From NCBI GenBank assembly GCA_021295675.1, contig JAGWBY010000052.1:25100-39211 (forward strand): DNA of 14,112 bases, in the 5' to 3' direction. Origin of the DNA: Candidatus Latescibacterota bacterium. GTDB lineage: Bacteria > Latescibacterota > UBA2968 > UBA8231. Below, piece after piece: positions 7,559-13,786 of this stretch. Position 1 is the first letter of the stretch, and the number at the start of each line of letters is the position of its first letter. A program made the position numbers and the translations under genes. Under the pieces are notes generated by a model, which was not told where the DNA came from, searched no databases, and saw only the letters and a program-made list of their open reading frames with translations.

Positions 7559-8932
7559 ATGGCCAAAAAGAACCGTTCCACTTACATCTGCCAGTCCTGC
7601 GGCCATAGTGCCGCGCGCTGGTTTGGCCGCTGTGTGGCCTGCGGCGAGTGGAACACCTGCGTCGAAGAGCGGCCCCAAACACCCGACAGTCGGCGCGAAC
7701 ATCTCGCGGTATCGCCCCGCTCCCAATTGCAGCCTATCACCCAAGTTGATGACCAAGACCACGAGCGGCTGCAAATCGGCATCTCCGAATTCGACCGGGT
7801 CTTAGGCGGCGGCATCATGCCCGGTTCAGTCGTCTTAGTTGGCGGCGATCCCGGCATTGGCAAATCGACGCTCCTGTTGCAGATGGCCGGACAGCTAGCG
7901 GCTTCTGATTTTCGCATCGCGTACATTTCTGCTGAGGAGTCGGCCGCGCAGATCCGCCTGCGCGCCGGGCGCTTGGGAGCGTTGTGCGAAAGCCTGCACG
8001 TGATGGCCGAGACCAGCCTCACGGCCATTCTCGACCAGTTGCAAGCCGCCGGCCCGCTGGCCATCATCATCGACTCGATCCAGACCATTTACATGCCCGA
8101 GTTGGAAAGCGCACCCGGCAGCGTGACCCAAGTGCGCGAGTGCGCAGCGCGGCTGGTCTATTTGGCCAAAGAGAGCGGCATTCCCACGTTTTTGGTGGGG
8201 CACGTGACCAAAGAGGGCACGGTCGCCGGGCCGCGGGTGCTGGAGCACTTAGTCGATACTGTACTCTATTTAGAGGGCGAGCGGCACCACCACTTCCGCA
8301 TTCTCCGCGCCGCCAAAAACCGCTTTGGTTCGACCAATGAGATCGGGATTTTTGAGATGCGGGACCAAGGGATGATTGAGGTTGCCAACCCCTCTAAAAT
8401 TCTGCTGGCCGAACGCGCCGAGGGCGTGTCGGGTTCGGCCATCGTTTGTAGTATGGAGGGCACGCGGCCGCTCTTGATAGAAATTCAGGCTCTCGTCTCG
8501 CGCTCTAGTTTTGGTTATCCGCAGCGGGTTGCCACTGGCATCGACGCCAAGCGACTCTCGATTATTATCGCAGTGCTCGAAAAGCGCTGCGGCCACGACC
8601 TGTCGAGCGAGGACATTTTCGTCAATGTCGTAGGGGGCATTCGCCTCGACGAGCCAGCGGTGGATATGGGGGTAGGGCTGGCGATTGTGTCGAGCTTCCG
8701 CAACAAGCCCATTGACGCGCAGACCGTGGCCATTGGCGAGATTGGGTTGGGGGGGGAGATCCGGCCGGTGAACCAGATTGACCGGCGGGTGGCCGAGGCG
8801 CGGAGTTTAGGGTTTGAGCAGTGTTTGGTGGCGCGGAGCAACCTGCAGGGGTGGAAGCGACCGGAAGGAATGGAGGTGGTCGGAGTAGGGGGCATGGAGG
8901 CAGCCGAAGCGCTCGCCTTTGGCTCAAGCTAG
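7559..8932 (+). CDS. radA: DNA repair protein RadA
   Basis: RecA-related ATPase and branched-DNA helicase that helps process recombination intermediates together with RecA. It has 457 residues, about the family's usual length. An N-terminal C4 zinc finger uses C11, C14, C25 and C28 (YICQSCGHSAARWFGRCVACG). Walker A is GGDPGIGKST at 95-104, Walker B is LAIIIDSIQTIY at about 167-178, and the RadA-specific KNRFG motif is at 253-257. From about residue 285 a Lon-like domain follows (GGIRLDEPAVDMGVGLAIVSS), which in RadA is a DNA-binding scaffold rather than a protease. It is the last gene of the tight prfA-prmC-radA block; recA follows after 265 bases with its own promoter. Confidence 0.97.
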   Translation: MAKKNRSTYICQSCGHSAARWFGRCVACGEWNTCVEERPQTPDSRREHLAVSPRSQLQPITQVDDQDHERLQIGISEFDRVLGGGIMPGSVVLVGGDPGIGKSTLLLQMAGQLAASDFRIAYISAEESAAQIRLRAGRLGALCESLHVMAETSLTAILDQLQAAGPLAIIIDSIQTIYMPELESAPGSVTQVRECAARLVYLAKESGIPTFLVGHVTKEGTVAGPRVLEHLVDTVLYLEGERHHHFRILRAAKNRFGSTNEIGIFEMRDQGMIEVANPSKILLAERAEGVSGSAIVCSMEGTRPLLIEIQALVSRSSFGYPQRVATGIDAKRLSIIIAVLEKRCGHDLSSEDIFVNVVGGIRLDEPAVDMGVGLAIVSSFRNKPIDAQTVAIGEIGLGGEIRPVNQIDRRVAEARSLGFEQCLVARSNLQGWKRPEGMEVVGVGGMEAAEALAFGSS

Positions 8933-9044
8933 TCCCTTTTCTTCACAGCACTGTTTCGCGCAGTTGCCAATTTTTGCTTTTCGCATTTTCCTTTTCTTTT
9001 TTATAACATTTTATTAAACAATAAATTACGCGTATTTCCGCCGC

Positions 9045-9061
9045 TTGGCACGGTATTTGTT
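9045..9061 (+). promoter_or_regulatory. Sigma54-like -24/-12 element (tentative)
   Basis: TTGGCACGGTATTTGTT matches the -24 box TTGGCAC, with correct spacing to a -12 box, but the near-invariant GC of -12 is GT here. The overlapping TGTTATAAG (9059-9067) could instead be an extended -10 box. Either would lie about 75 bases upstream of the main recA start. No enhancer-binding site was identified. Confidence 0.2.
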
Positions 9062-9104
9062 ATAAGTAGGTAGAGCAGTTTAATCTGCTTCAATTAAAAA
9101 ATAC

Positions 9105-9133
9105 TTGACACCTGAACATTGATTCACTATTTT
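9105..9133 (+). promoter_or_regulatory. Main recA promoter
   Basis: A perfect TTGACA (9105-9110), a 17-base spacer and TATTTT (9128-9133). The predicted start near 9140 gives a leader of about 58 bases before the recA ATG at 9198. The remainder of the 8933-9104 gap is T- and A-rich with no gene; it includes a small inverted repeat, AGCAG/CTGCT (9074-9078 with 9085-9089). Confidence 0.65.
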
Positions 9134-9170
9134 TTTGTTCAGGTTGTTCAGGTGGCGGTGTTAATGAACA
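9109..9170. promoter_or_regulatory. Candidate SOS/LexA operator array of recA
   Basis: Four copies of the hexamer TGAACA or its complement: TGAACA at 9113-9118, TGTTCA at 9136-9141 and 9145-9150, and TGAACA at 9165-9170. The first and third extend to a perfect 10-base inverted repeat, CACCTGAACA (9109-9118) and TGTTCAGGTG (9145-9154). The middle two belong to a tandem 9-base repeat TTGTTCAGG (9135-9152). Within the promoter spacer, GAACATTGATTC (9114-9125) also resembles the Gram-positive LexA box GAACNNNNGTTC with one mismatch. Position on the core promoter fits a repressor; that it is LexA is inferred from the gene controlled. Confidence 0.5.
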
Positions 9171-9197
9171 TCTCATAGAACACGCGAGGAGGAAATC

Positions 9198-10280
9198 ATG
9201 GTAGCGGGCAAAGGCAAGATCAGCGCCAACGGCAAACCCTTAGGCGAGGACAAGAACAAGGCCATCGACTTGGCGCTCGCCCAGATCGAACGGCAGTTTG
9301 GCAAAGGAGCCATCATGCGGTTGGGCGAGTCGGTGGCAATGGACGTCGATGTCATTTCCACGGGGGCCATTTCGCTCGATGCGGCCCTCGGGGTCGGCGG
9401 GGTGCCCAGAGGCCGGGTCGTCGAGCTTTTCGGGCCTGAAGCCGCAGGTAAGACCATGCTGGCGTTGCACATCGTCTCCCAGGCGCAAAAGACCGGCACA
9501 GCGGCTTTTATCGACGCCGAGCACGCGCTCGACGTGAATTTTGCCCGGCGGCTGGGCGTTGATATCGACAACTTGCTCGTCTCGCAGCCGGATTCGGGCG
9601 AAGAAGCCCTAGAGATCACGGATACGCTGGTGCGCAGCGGTGCCCTCGACCTCGTCGTGATTGATTCGGTGGCAGCGCTGGTGCCCAAGGCCGAGCTTGA
9701 AGGCGATATGGGCGACTCCCACGTAGGCTTGCAAGCGCGGCTGATGTCCCAAGCCCTGCGCAAGCTCACTGGATCGTCGCAGAAGTCGGGGACCACGGTG
9801 ATCTTCATCAACCAGTTGCGGATGAAGATCGGCGTAATGTTCGGCAGCCCCGAGACTACCACCGGCGGTCGTGCCCTAAACTTCTATTCCTCAGTCCGCC
9901 TCGACATCCGCGGCATTGGCTCGATCAAGGACGGCGATGAGATTATCGGCCGCCGCACTCGCGTCAAGGTAGTAAAGAACAAGGTCGCCCCGCCCTTCCG
10001 CGAGGCCGAATTCGACATCATGTTCCGCGGCGACGATGTAGGCATATCGCGCGAGGCCGATCTACTCGACTTGGGCGTCAACAGCGGTTTTGTCGCCAAA
10101 AGCGGCACTTGGTTTTCCTACGGTGACGAGCGGCTGGGTCAGGGGCGCGAGAACGCGCGCATCTTCCTCCGCGACAACCACGAGGTCCGCACGCGCCTAG
10201 AGACCGAAGTGCGCCAAGCCCTCAACATGAAGGTCGCAGAAGTGCCCGAACCAAAAGAAGCAGAGGCCGAACTAGCCTAG
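9198..10280 (+). CDS. recA: Recombinase RecA
   Basis: DNA strand-exchange ATPase central to homologous recombination and to SOS induction by LexA cleavage. It has 360 residues. Walker A is at 79-86 (GPEAAGKT, followed by M), where nearly all RecA proteins have GPESSGKTT; the Lys and Mg-binding Thr are kept. The catalytic Glu is E108 (IDAEHALD), Walker B is [14 protein letters not shown] at about 150-163, and the DNA-binding L2 region is [21 protein letters not shown] at 204-224. The C-terminal domain ([20 protein letters not shown]) and the acidic tail ([10 protein letters not shown]) are present. Start ATG 9198 has AGGAGG at 9187-9192. It follows radA on the same strand but is transcribed from its own, apparently regulated, promoter. 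No recX or lexA follows. Confidence 0.98.
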   Translation: MVAGKGKISANGKPLGEDKNKAIDLALAQIERQFGKGAIMRLGESVAMDVDVISTGAISLDAALGVGGVPRGRVVELFGPEAAGKTMLALHIVSQAQKTGTAAFIDAEHALDVNFARRLGVDIDNLLVSQPDSGEEALEITDTLVRSGALDLVVIDSVAALVPKAELEGDMGDSHVGLQARLMSQALRKLTGSSQKSGTTVIFINQLRMKIGVMFGSPETTTGGRALNFYSSVRLDIRGIGSIKDGDEIIGRRTRVKVVKNKVAPPFREAEFDIMFRGDDVGISREADLLDLGVNSGFVAKSGTWFSYGDERLGQGRENARIFLRDNHEVRTRLETEVRQALNMKVAEVPEPKEAEAELA

Positions 10281-10292
10281 CCTCTGCGCTCT

Positions 10293-10361
10293 CGCGGGTC
10301 GAGGTGCCAAGGCAGCTTTGGTGACCCCACGCCAAGGCGGTCGCAGCGCCTCGCACCCGCG
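10293..10361 (+). other. GC-rich structured segment downstream of recA
   Basis: A 12-base arm, CGCGGGTCGAGG (10293-10304), pairs with CCTCG-C-ACCCGCG (10349-10361), leaving a single bulged C. Inside, TTGGTG (10318-10323) can pair with CGCCAA (10330-10335), and GCCAAGGC occurs twice. The RNA would fold as a long stem with an internal branch. It could be the recA 3' end, a small RNA or part of an interspersed repeat; nothing matches a family I recognise. Confidence 0.35.
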
Positions 10362-10374
10362 CGTACTCCTGAAA

Positions 10375-10395
10375 GGGCGGGTTTTAAACCCGCCC
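10375..10395. repeat. REP-like GC palindrome
   Basis: GGGCGGGTTT (10375-10384) and AAACCCGCCC (10386-10395) are perfect inverted repeats with one base between. The form recalls REP-type palindromes scattered between genes in several bacterial groups. A related but shorter hairpin, CCCGCC/GGCGGG (10684-10689 with 10695-10700), lies on the other side of the next gene. Confidence 0.5.
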
Positions 10396-10415
10396 CTCCC
10401 CCAAGGAGGTGAATC

Positions 10416-10667
10416 ATGCAGACCCTAAGCCCCGCGGCCATCCCCTTGCAGACCCGCATTGGGCAAGCCCGCTCTTGGGCCGACTTGGAGTTGTTGTGCG
10501 AGCACATCGACGCCGCCTATCAGCGCGGCGAGCTCGATATGTCCAGTGCGGACGAACTGAGTGCCTTGGTTGCTGCTACTGCTCTGAAGGTGCCCGAGCA
10601 ACCGAGCATCCCTGCTGAGGCGCTCTTAGGTCGGGAGCCGGAAATCAACACCCGTCAAGCCGCCTGA
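10416..10667 (+). CDS. Small protein of unknown function after recA
   Basis: An 83-residue protein I do not recognise. It looks real: ATG 10416 follows a near-perfect Shine-Dalgarno, AAGGAGGTGA (10403-10412), and an intrinsic terminator lies shortly after its stop. The centre (about residues 17-58, ARSWADLELLCEHIDAAYQRGELDMSSADELSALVAATA) should form two or three amphipathic helices; both ends look disordered. There is no signal peptide, membrane segment, Cys pair or obvious catalytic motif. It takes the position recX often holds, but shows no RecX features, so a RecA link is only positional. Hairpins flank it on both sides, and CCTCC at 10395-10399 can pair with GGAGG of its Shine-Dalgarno, which could limit translation. 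A small cargo gene of a repeat element is an alternative. Confidence 0.65.
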   Translation: MQTLSPAAIPLQTRIGQARSWADLELLCEHIDAAYQRGELDMSSADELSALVAATALKVPEQPSIPAEALLGREPEINTRQAA

Positions 10668-10683
10668 CCAAGCCGCCACACAA

Positions 10684-10700
10684 CCCGCCTTTAGGGCGGG
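10684..10700. repeat. GC-rich hairpin after the small gene
   Basis: CCCGCC (10684-10689), loop TTTAG and GGCGGG (10695-10700). It shares the GGGCGGG/CCCGCC core with the palindrome at 10375-10395, so the two bracket the small gene. No T run follows it directly. Confidence 0.4.
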
Positions 10701-10708
10701 CCAACATG

Positions 10709-10742
10709 GGCATCGGAGTTTTTGCTTCGGTGCCTTTTGTTT
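10709..10742 (+). terminator. Intrinsic terminator upstream of hpt
   Basis: A 10-bp stem, GGCATCGGAG (10709-10718) with CTTCGGTGCC (10725-10734), including two G-U pairs, with a 6-base loop and then TTTTGTTT (10735-10742). This is a standard rho-independent terminator for the recA/small-gene unit. It also argues against starting the next gene at 10722. Confidence 0.75.
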
Positions 10743-10768
10743 GCAAAAAACAGCCCATGCCGTATAAT
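10741..10768 (+). promoter_or_regulatory. Promoter of the hpt operon, leaderless spacing
   Basis: A perfect -10 TATAAT (10763-10768) with TTGCAA (10741-10746) 16 bases upstream. The start codon at 10776 is 7 bases past the -10 box, where transcription itself would begin. Confidence 0.6.
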
Positions 10769-10775
10769 CAAAGGC

Positions 10776-11339
10776 ATGCCTCGCAGTCCGTTGGAAACCC
10801 CTGTCTTAAAAGTGCTGATCGAGCGCCAGCAAACAGAACGGCGCATCGGCGAGTTGGCCCAGGAACTGGCCGCCGACTACGCTGGGTCATTTCCCTTATT
10901 TATCGGCCTCCTCAACGGAGCGGTGCAATTTATGATGGCTCTGATAGACCGCTTGCCCGAGGAACTATTAGCGCAGTTGGACTACGACTTCATCGGTGTT
11001 TCGAGCTATCAGGGCTCGGAGAGTACCGGGCAGATTAAGTTGACCAAAGACCTCGTTGTCGCAGCGGCCGGCCGGGACGTACTAATCGTCGATGGCATCG
11101 TCGATAGAGGCCGATCCTTAGATTTTGTGCTGGCCAAGATAAAGTCGCAGCAACCCCTTTCACTCAGAGTATGTGCGCTGCTGAACAAACGCGTCCGCAG
11201 GGAGTTTCCAGTGCCGATAGATTACTGTGGTTTTGAAATTGAAGACGCGTTCGTCGTTGGCTACGGCATGGATTGTGACCATCGCTACCGCGCCCTGCGC
11301 CACATTGCTGTAATCGAACACGCCAGAGGAGAACCTTAG
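10776..11339 (+). CDS. hpt: Hypoxanthine phosphoribosyltransferase-like protein
   Basis: Type I phosphoribosyltransferase of the HPRT type, expected to convert hypoxanthine or guanine plus PRPP to the nucleotide in purine salvage. It has 187 residues from ATG 10776, the family's usual size. Visible are GLLNGAVQFMMALI at 44-57, DFIGVSSYQGSESTGQIKLTKDL at 71-93, the PRPP loop VLIVDGIVDRGRSL at 102-115, the base-binding Lys in LLNKRVRRE, and the C-terminal VGYGMDCDHRYRALRHIAVI. The PRPP loop departs from the usual VLIVEDIIDTGLTL: the acidic pair is D106-G107 instead of E-D, and T is R111; the presumed catalytic D110 is kept. Activity or specificity could therefore differ. There is no useful Shine-Dalgarno; the promoter spacing suggests a leaderless mRNA. 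An in-frame upstream start (10722) falls inside the terminator. Confidence 0.85.
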   Translation: MPRSPLETPVLKVLIERQQTERRIGELAQELAADYAGSFPLFIGLLNGAVQFMMALIDRLPEELLAQLDYDFIGVSSYQGSESTGQIKLTKDLVVAAAGRDVLIVDGIVDRGRSLDFVLAKIKSQQPLSLRVCALLNKRVRREFPVPIDYCGFEIEDAFVVGYGMDCDHRYRALRHIAVIEHARGEP

Positions 11340-11341
11340 CA

Positions 11342-12139
11342 ATGGCCCCCAAGAAAGTCTTGATTACCGGCGTCTGCGGATTGATCGCCGGAGCCGTGTA
11401 TCGGCATTTGCGCACCCAACCCGACCGCTATGACCTCTATGGTCTGGCGCGGCGGTCCCAACTTTCGGAGCGGACGTCCAAAGACGCAGAGTTGGGAATT
11501 CCCGAGGAGAAATTCATCCTCGCAGACCTGACCGATTACAACGCGATAGCCAAGGCCGTCGCGGGCATGGACGTGGTCGTGCAACTGGCAGCCGATCCGC
11601 GACCAGACGCTAGTTGGGAGAGTCTGCTTGGCAGCAATATCGTTGGGCCGCGCAATGTGCTGGAGGCCGCGCGCCGTGCTGGCGTCGGGCGCGTGGTCTT
11701 CGCCAGTTCGATCATGGTGTCTTGGGGCTACCAGCAGGAAGACCCGTACAAGGCCATCTCCGAAGGGCGCTTCGACGCGGTCGATGCCGGTCAGGTACAG
11801 GTCGTGACCCACAAGTGGCCGCATCGGCCCACGGGCCTCTATCCAGCGACCAAGATCTGGGGCGAGGCACTAGCGCGCTACTACGCCGACGTGCACAATA
11901 TGTCGGTGCCTTGTCTGCGCATTGGCTGGGTCAATGCCGAGGACCATCCGCGCGACGAGCGGGGCGGGGCCATCTGGTGCAGCCAGCGCGACGTGGTGCA
12001 GCTTGTGCAACGTGCTATCGAGGCCCCTGCGGACTTGCGCTTTGATATTTTTTACGGAGTCTCTCACAACCGCTGGCGCTGGGTCGATATCGACCATATC
12101 CCCGCAGACAGCGCCGAAGAGAAGCTAGGACTGACCTGA
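11342..12139 (+). CDS. NAD-dependent epimerase/dehydratase, uronate dehydrogenase-like
   Basis: Extended short-chain dehydrogenase/reductase of 265 residues. The nucleotide-binding motif is ITGVCGLIA at 8-16 (GxxGxxA, last Gly replaced), with D62 in LADLTD, LAADPRPDASW at 82-92 and ASSIMVSWG at 121-129. The catalytic pair is Y167-x-x-x-K171 in YPATKIWGE. The short length, the DPRPDASW segment and the end region (CLRIGW, VVQLVQRAIEAP, FDIFYGVSHNRWRWVDI) resemble uronate dehydrogenases that oxidise galacturonate or glucuronate. The sugar substrate cannot be fixed from sequence. ATG 11342 lies 2 bases after the hpt stop, with AGAGGAG at 11325-11331 inside hpt. A Gfo/Idh/MocA-like gene nearby also hints at sugar metabolism. 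Confidence 0.85.
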   Translation: MAPKKVLITGVCGLIAGAVYRHLRTQPDRYDLYGLARRSQLSERTSKDAELGIPEEKFILADLTDYNAIAKAVAGMDVVVQLAADPRPDASWESLLGSNIVGPRNVLEAARRAGVGRVVFASSIMVSWGYQQEDPYKAISEGRFDAVDAGQVQVVTHKWPHRPTGLYPATKIWGEALARYYADVHNMSVPCLRIGWVNAEDHPRDERGGAIWCSQRDVVQLVQRAIEAPADLRFDIFYGVSHNRWRWVDIDHIPADSAEEKLGLT

Positions 12140-12143
12140 GTCC

Positions 12144-12695
12144 ATGGGCCGAGCGCCTAAAACCAAGACGGACCTATTGTCCGTCAAGCTGTTCTTCGTC
12201 GTCCTAGGGGCCATTGCCGCCTACAATGTCGTCAATTGGATGCGCGGCGAGCCAGAATGGGAGGAGCGGACCTATGAGCCGGGGGCCTTCACAGTGGAGA
12301 CTGCCGGTCGGCCCAACCTGCGCAAGTTGCGCGAGCCGTTGTCCTTTGGCGAGGTAGAGTTCCAATACCTGATGTTCGAGCGCGCCGACGTGCAATACGC
12401 CGTTGCCTACGGGGATGTGCCCGAGGCCGTTCAAGCCGATAGCGCGATTGCCGCGCGCCGAGATGCCATCTTGCAAAAGGTGGAGGGAACTATCCTGTCA
12501 GAGGCCACCGTTGAGATGGACGGTCATGCCGCTTGGCAGACACAGATACAAGCTGCCGACGAAAGCCTCTTGCGAATGCAGAGCCTACAGGTGGGTCAGC
12601 GGCTCTACAGCTTGATGGCGGTCGGAGCACCCGCGTTTGACGACCCCTCAGATATCGAGCGATTCTTCGCGTCCTTCAGACTCGTCAAGCCCTGA
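12144..12695 (+). CDS. Membrane-anchored protein of unknown function
   Basis: A 183-residue protein. A basic start (MGRAPKTKTD) and one hydrophobic segment at about 12-32 (LSVKLFFVVLGAIAAYNVVNW) suggest an uncleaved N-terminal anchor with the rest outside the membrane. The remainder (YEPGAFTVETAGRPNLRKL ... FASFRL) has the rhythm of PsbP/Mog1-like or related alpha/beta domains: a start of the type FTVE-PG-P, a central AYGDVP, and an end of the type DIERFFASFRLV. This is a loose resemblance, not an assignment. It begins 4 bases after the SDR gene and ends 16 bases before the peptidase gene, so it is part of this operon. Its Shine-Dalgarno is weak, in keeping with coupling to the gene before. 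Confidence 0.75.
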   Translation: MGRAPKTKTDLLSVKLFFVVLGAIAAYNVVNWMRGEPEWEERTYEPGAFTVETAGRPNLRKLREPLSFGEVEFQYLMFERADVQYAVAYGDVPEAVQADSAIAARRDAILQKVEGTILSEATVEMDGHAAWQTQIQAADESLLRMQSLQVGQRLYSLMAVGAPAFDDPSDIERFFASFRLVKP

Positions 12696-12711
12696 TGATA
12701 AGGAGTGTCAA

Positions 12712-13761
12712 GTGAAGCTGCTCAAAGAGCTATGCGAAAGCGCGGGAGTTCCCGGCCGGGAGGATCGGCTGCGCGAGATCGTGCGGCGGGAGCTTGCGCC
12801 CCTGACCGACGAGATGCGGGTGGATGCCTTGGGCAACCTGATCGCCGTGAAAAAGGCGAGCAAGGGCAAAAAGGCCAAGAAACTGATGATCGCCGCGCAC
12901 ATGGACGAGATCGGTTTCGTGGTTTCGCACATCGACGAGCGAGGCCTTTTGCGACTGGTGCCCCTAGGCGGACACGACCCGCGCAATATGGTGGCCCAAA
13001 GGGTCGTCGTCAGGGGCAAGAAGCGCGATCTGCCGGGCCTGCTTTACCCAGGTATCAAACCGCCGCACATCCAGACGGAGGCCGACCGCAACGCCAAGCT
13101 GGCCATCAGCGACTTCATCGTCGATCTCTACCTGTCGCCAGCCAAAGTCAGGCGCGAGGTCGAGCTTGGCGCGATGGTGACGTTGCAGCGGGACTTTGCT
13201 GAGATCGGCAACGGGGTTTCTTGCAAGGCCATGGACGACCGCGTCGCACTCTACGTGATGATCCGCGCCATGCAGCAGGCCAAGACCTTTGGTTGCGAGA
13301 CCTATGCGGTGGCTACCGTGCAGGAGGAGGTCGGCTTACGAGGCGCGCAAGTAAGCGCGTTTGGAGTCGAGCCGGACCTAGGGGTAGCTCTCGACGTGAC
13401 GCTGGCGGCCGATATTCCGGGGATAGCCGAGCACGAGCAGGTAACGCGCCTAGGACAGGGTGCGGCGATTAAACTGCTGGACTCGTCGGCGATCTCGCAT
13501 CCGGGCTTGGTGGCCCAGCTCAGAGGGCTGGCGAAGAAAAGAAAAATCAAGTGCCAATTGGAAATTCTCCCCCTCGGCGGCACGGACGCCGGGGCCATGC
13601 AAAGGGTGTGGTCCGGTGTGCCGGTGGCGACGATTTCAGTGCCGACGCGCTACATTCACACTTCGGTCGAGTTGGTTGACAAAGGCGACTTGCAAGCCGC
13701 CGTGGATCTGCTGACCGCCTTTCTCGAAGAGGGCCAGCGGGCCGACTTGACGCTCGTCTGA
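12712..13761 (+). CDS. M42 family metallo-aminopeptidase
   Basis: Cytosolic di-metal aminopeptidase of the M42 (glutamyl aminopeptidase/TET, sometimes labelled endoglucanase) family, which trims short peptides. It has 349 residues. All five metal ligands are visible: H63 (AAHMDEIGF), D175 (CKAMDDRVAL), E206 (VQEEVGLRGA, with E205 as catalytic base), D228 (ALDVTLAADIPG) and H316 (RYIHTSVELVD). LPLGGTDAGAMQ at 286-297 is also typical. The start is GTG 12712 with AAGGAG at 12700-12705. An open frame upstream to ATG 12637 would overlap the preceding gene and add a low-complexity Ser-rich tail, so it is rejected. It is the last gene of the hpt operon. Confidence 0.95.
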   Translation: MKLLKELCESAGVPGREDRLREIVRRELAPLTDEMRVDALGNLIAVKKASKGKKAKKLMIAAHMDEIGFVVSHIDERGLLRLVPLGGHDPRNMVAQRVVVRGKKRDLPGLLYPGIKPPHIQTEADRNAKLAISDFIVDLYLSPAKVRREVELGAMVTLQRDFAEIGNGVSCKAMDDRVALYVMIRAMQQAKTFGCETYAVATVQEEVGLRGAQVSAFGVEPDLGVALDVTLAADIPGIAEHEQVTRLGQGAAIKLLDSSAISHPGLVAQLRGLAKKRKIKCQLEILPLGGTDAGAMQRVWSGVPVATISVPTRYIHTSVELVDKGDLQAAVDLLTAFLEEGQRADLTLV

Positions 13762-13786
13762 ATTAATGTCTCGCGACTTTGTAAAC

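Noticed and set aside
9135..9152. Start of a CRISPR or longer tandem array
   Set aside because: Only two 9-base copies without spacers; better explained as operator half-sites.
9173..9862. Minus-strand open frame of 229 codons across recA
   Set aside because: Long only because of recA codon use; Ser-rich shadow with no family motif, lying over a certain recA.
10281..10742. Possible tRNA or known small RNA after recA
   Set aside because: The pairing at 10293-10361 does not give tRNA arms, anticodon loop or a T-loop motif, and no known RNA family was recognised.
12705..13202. Plus-strand open frame of 165 codons in another frame of the M42 gene
   Set aside because: Arg/Gly-rich shadow of the peptidase gene, whose metal ligands are all in the other frame.
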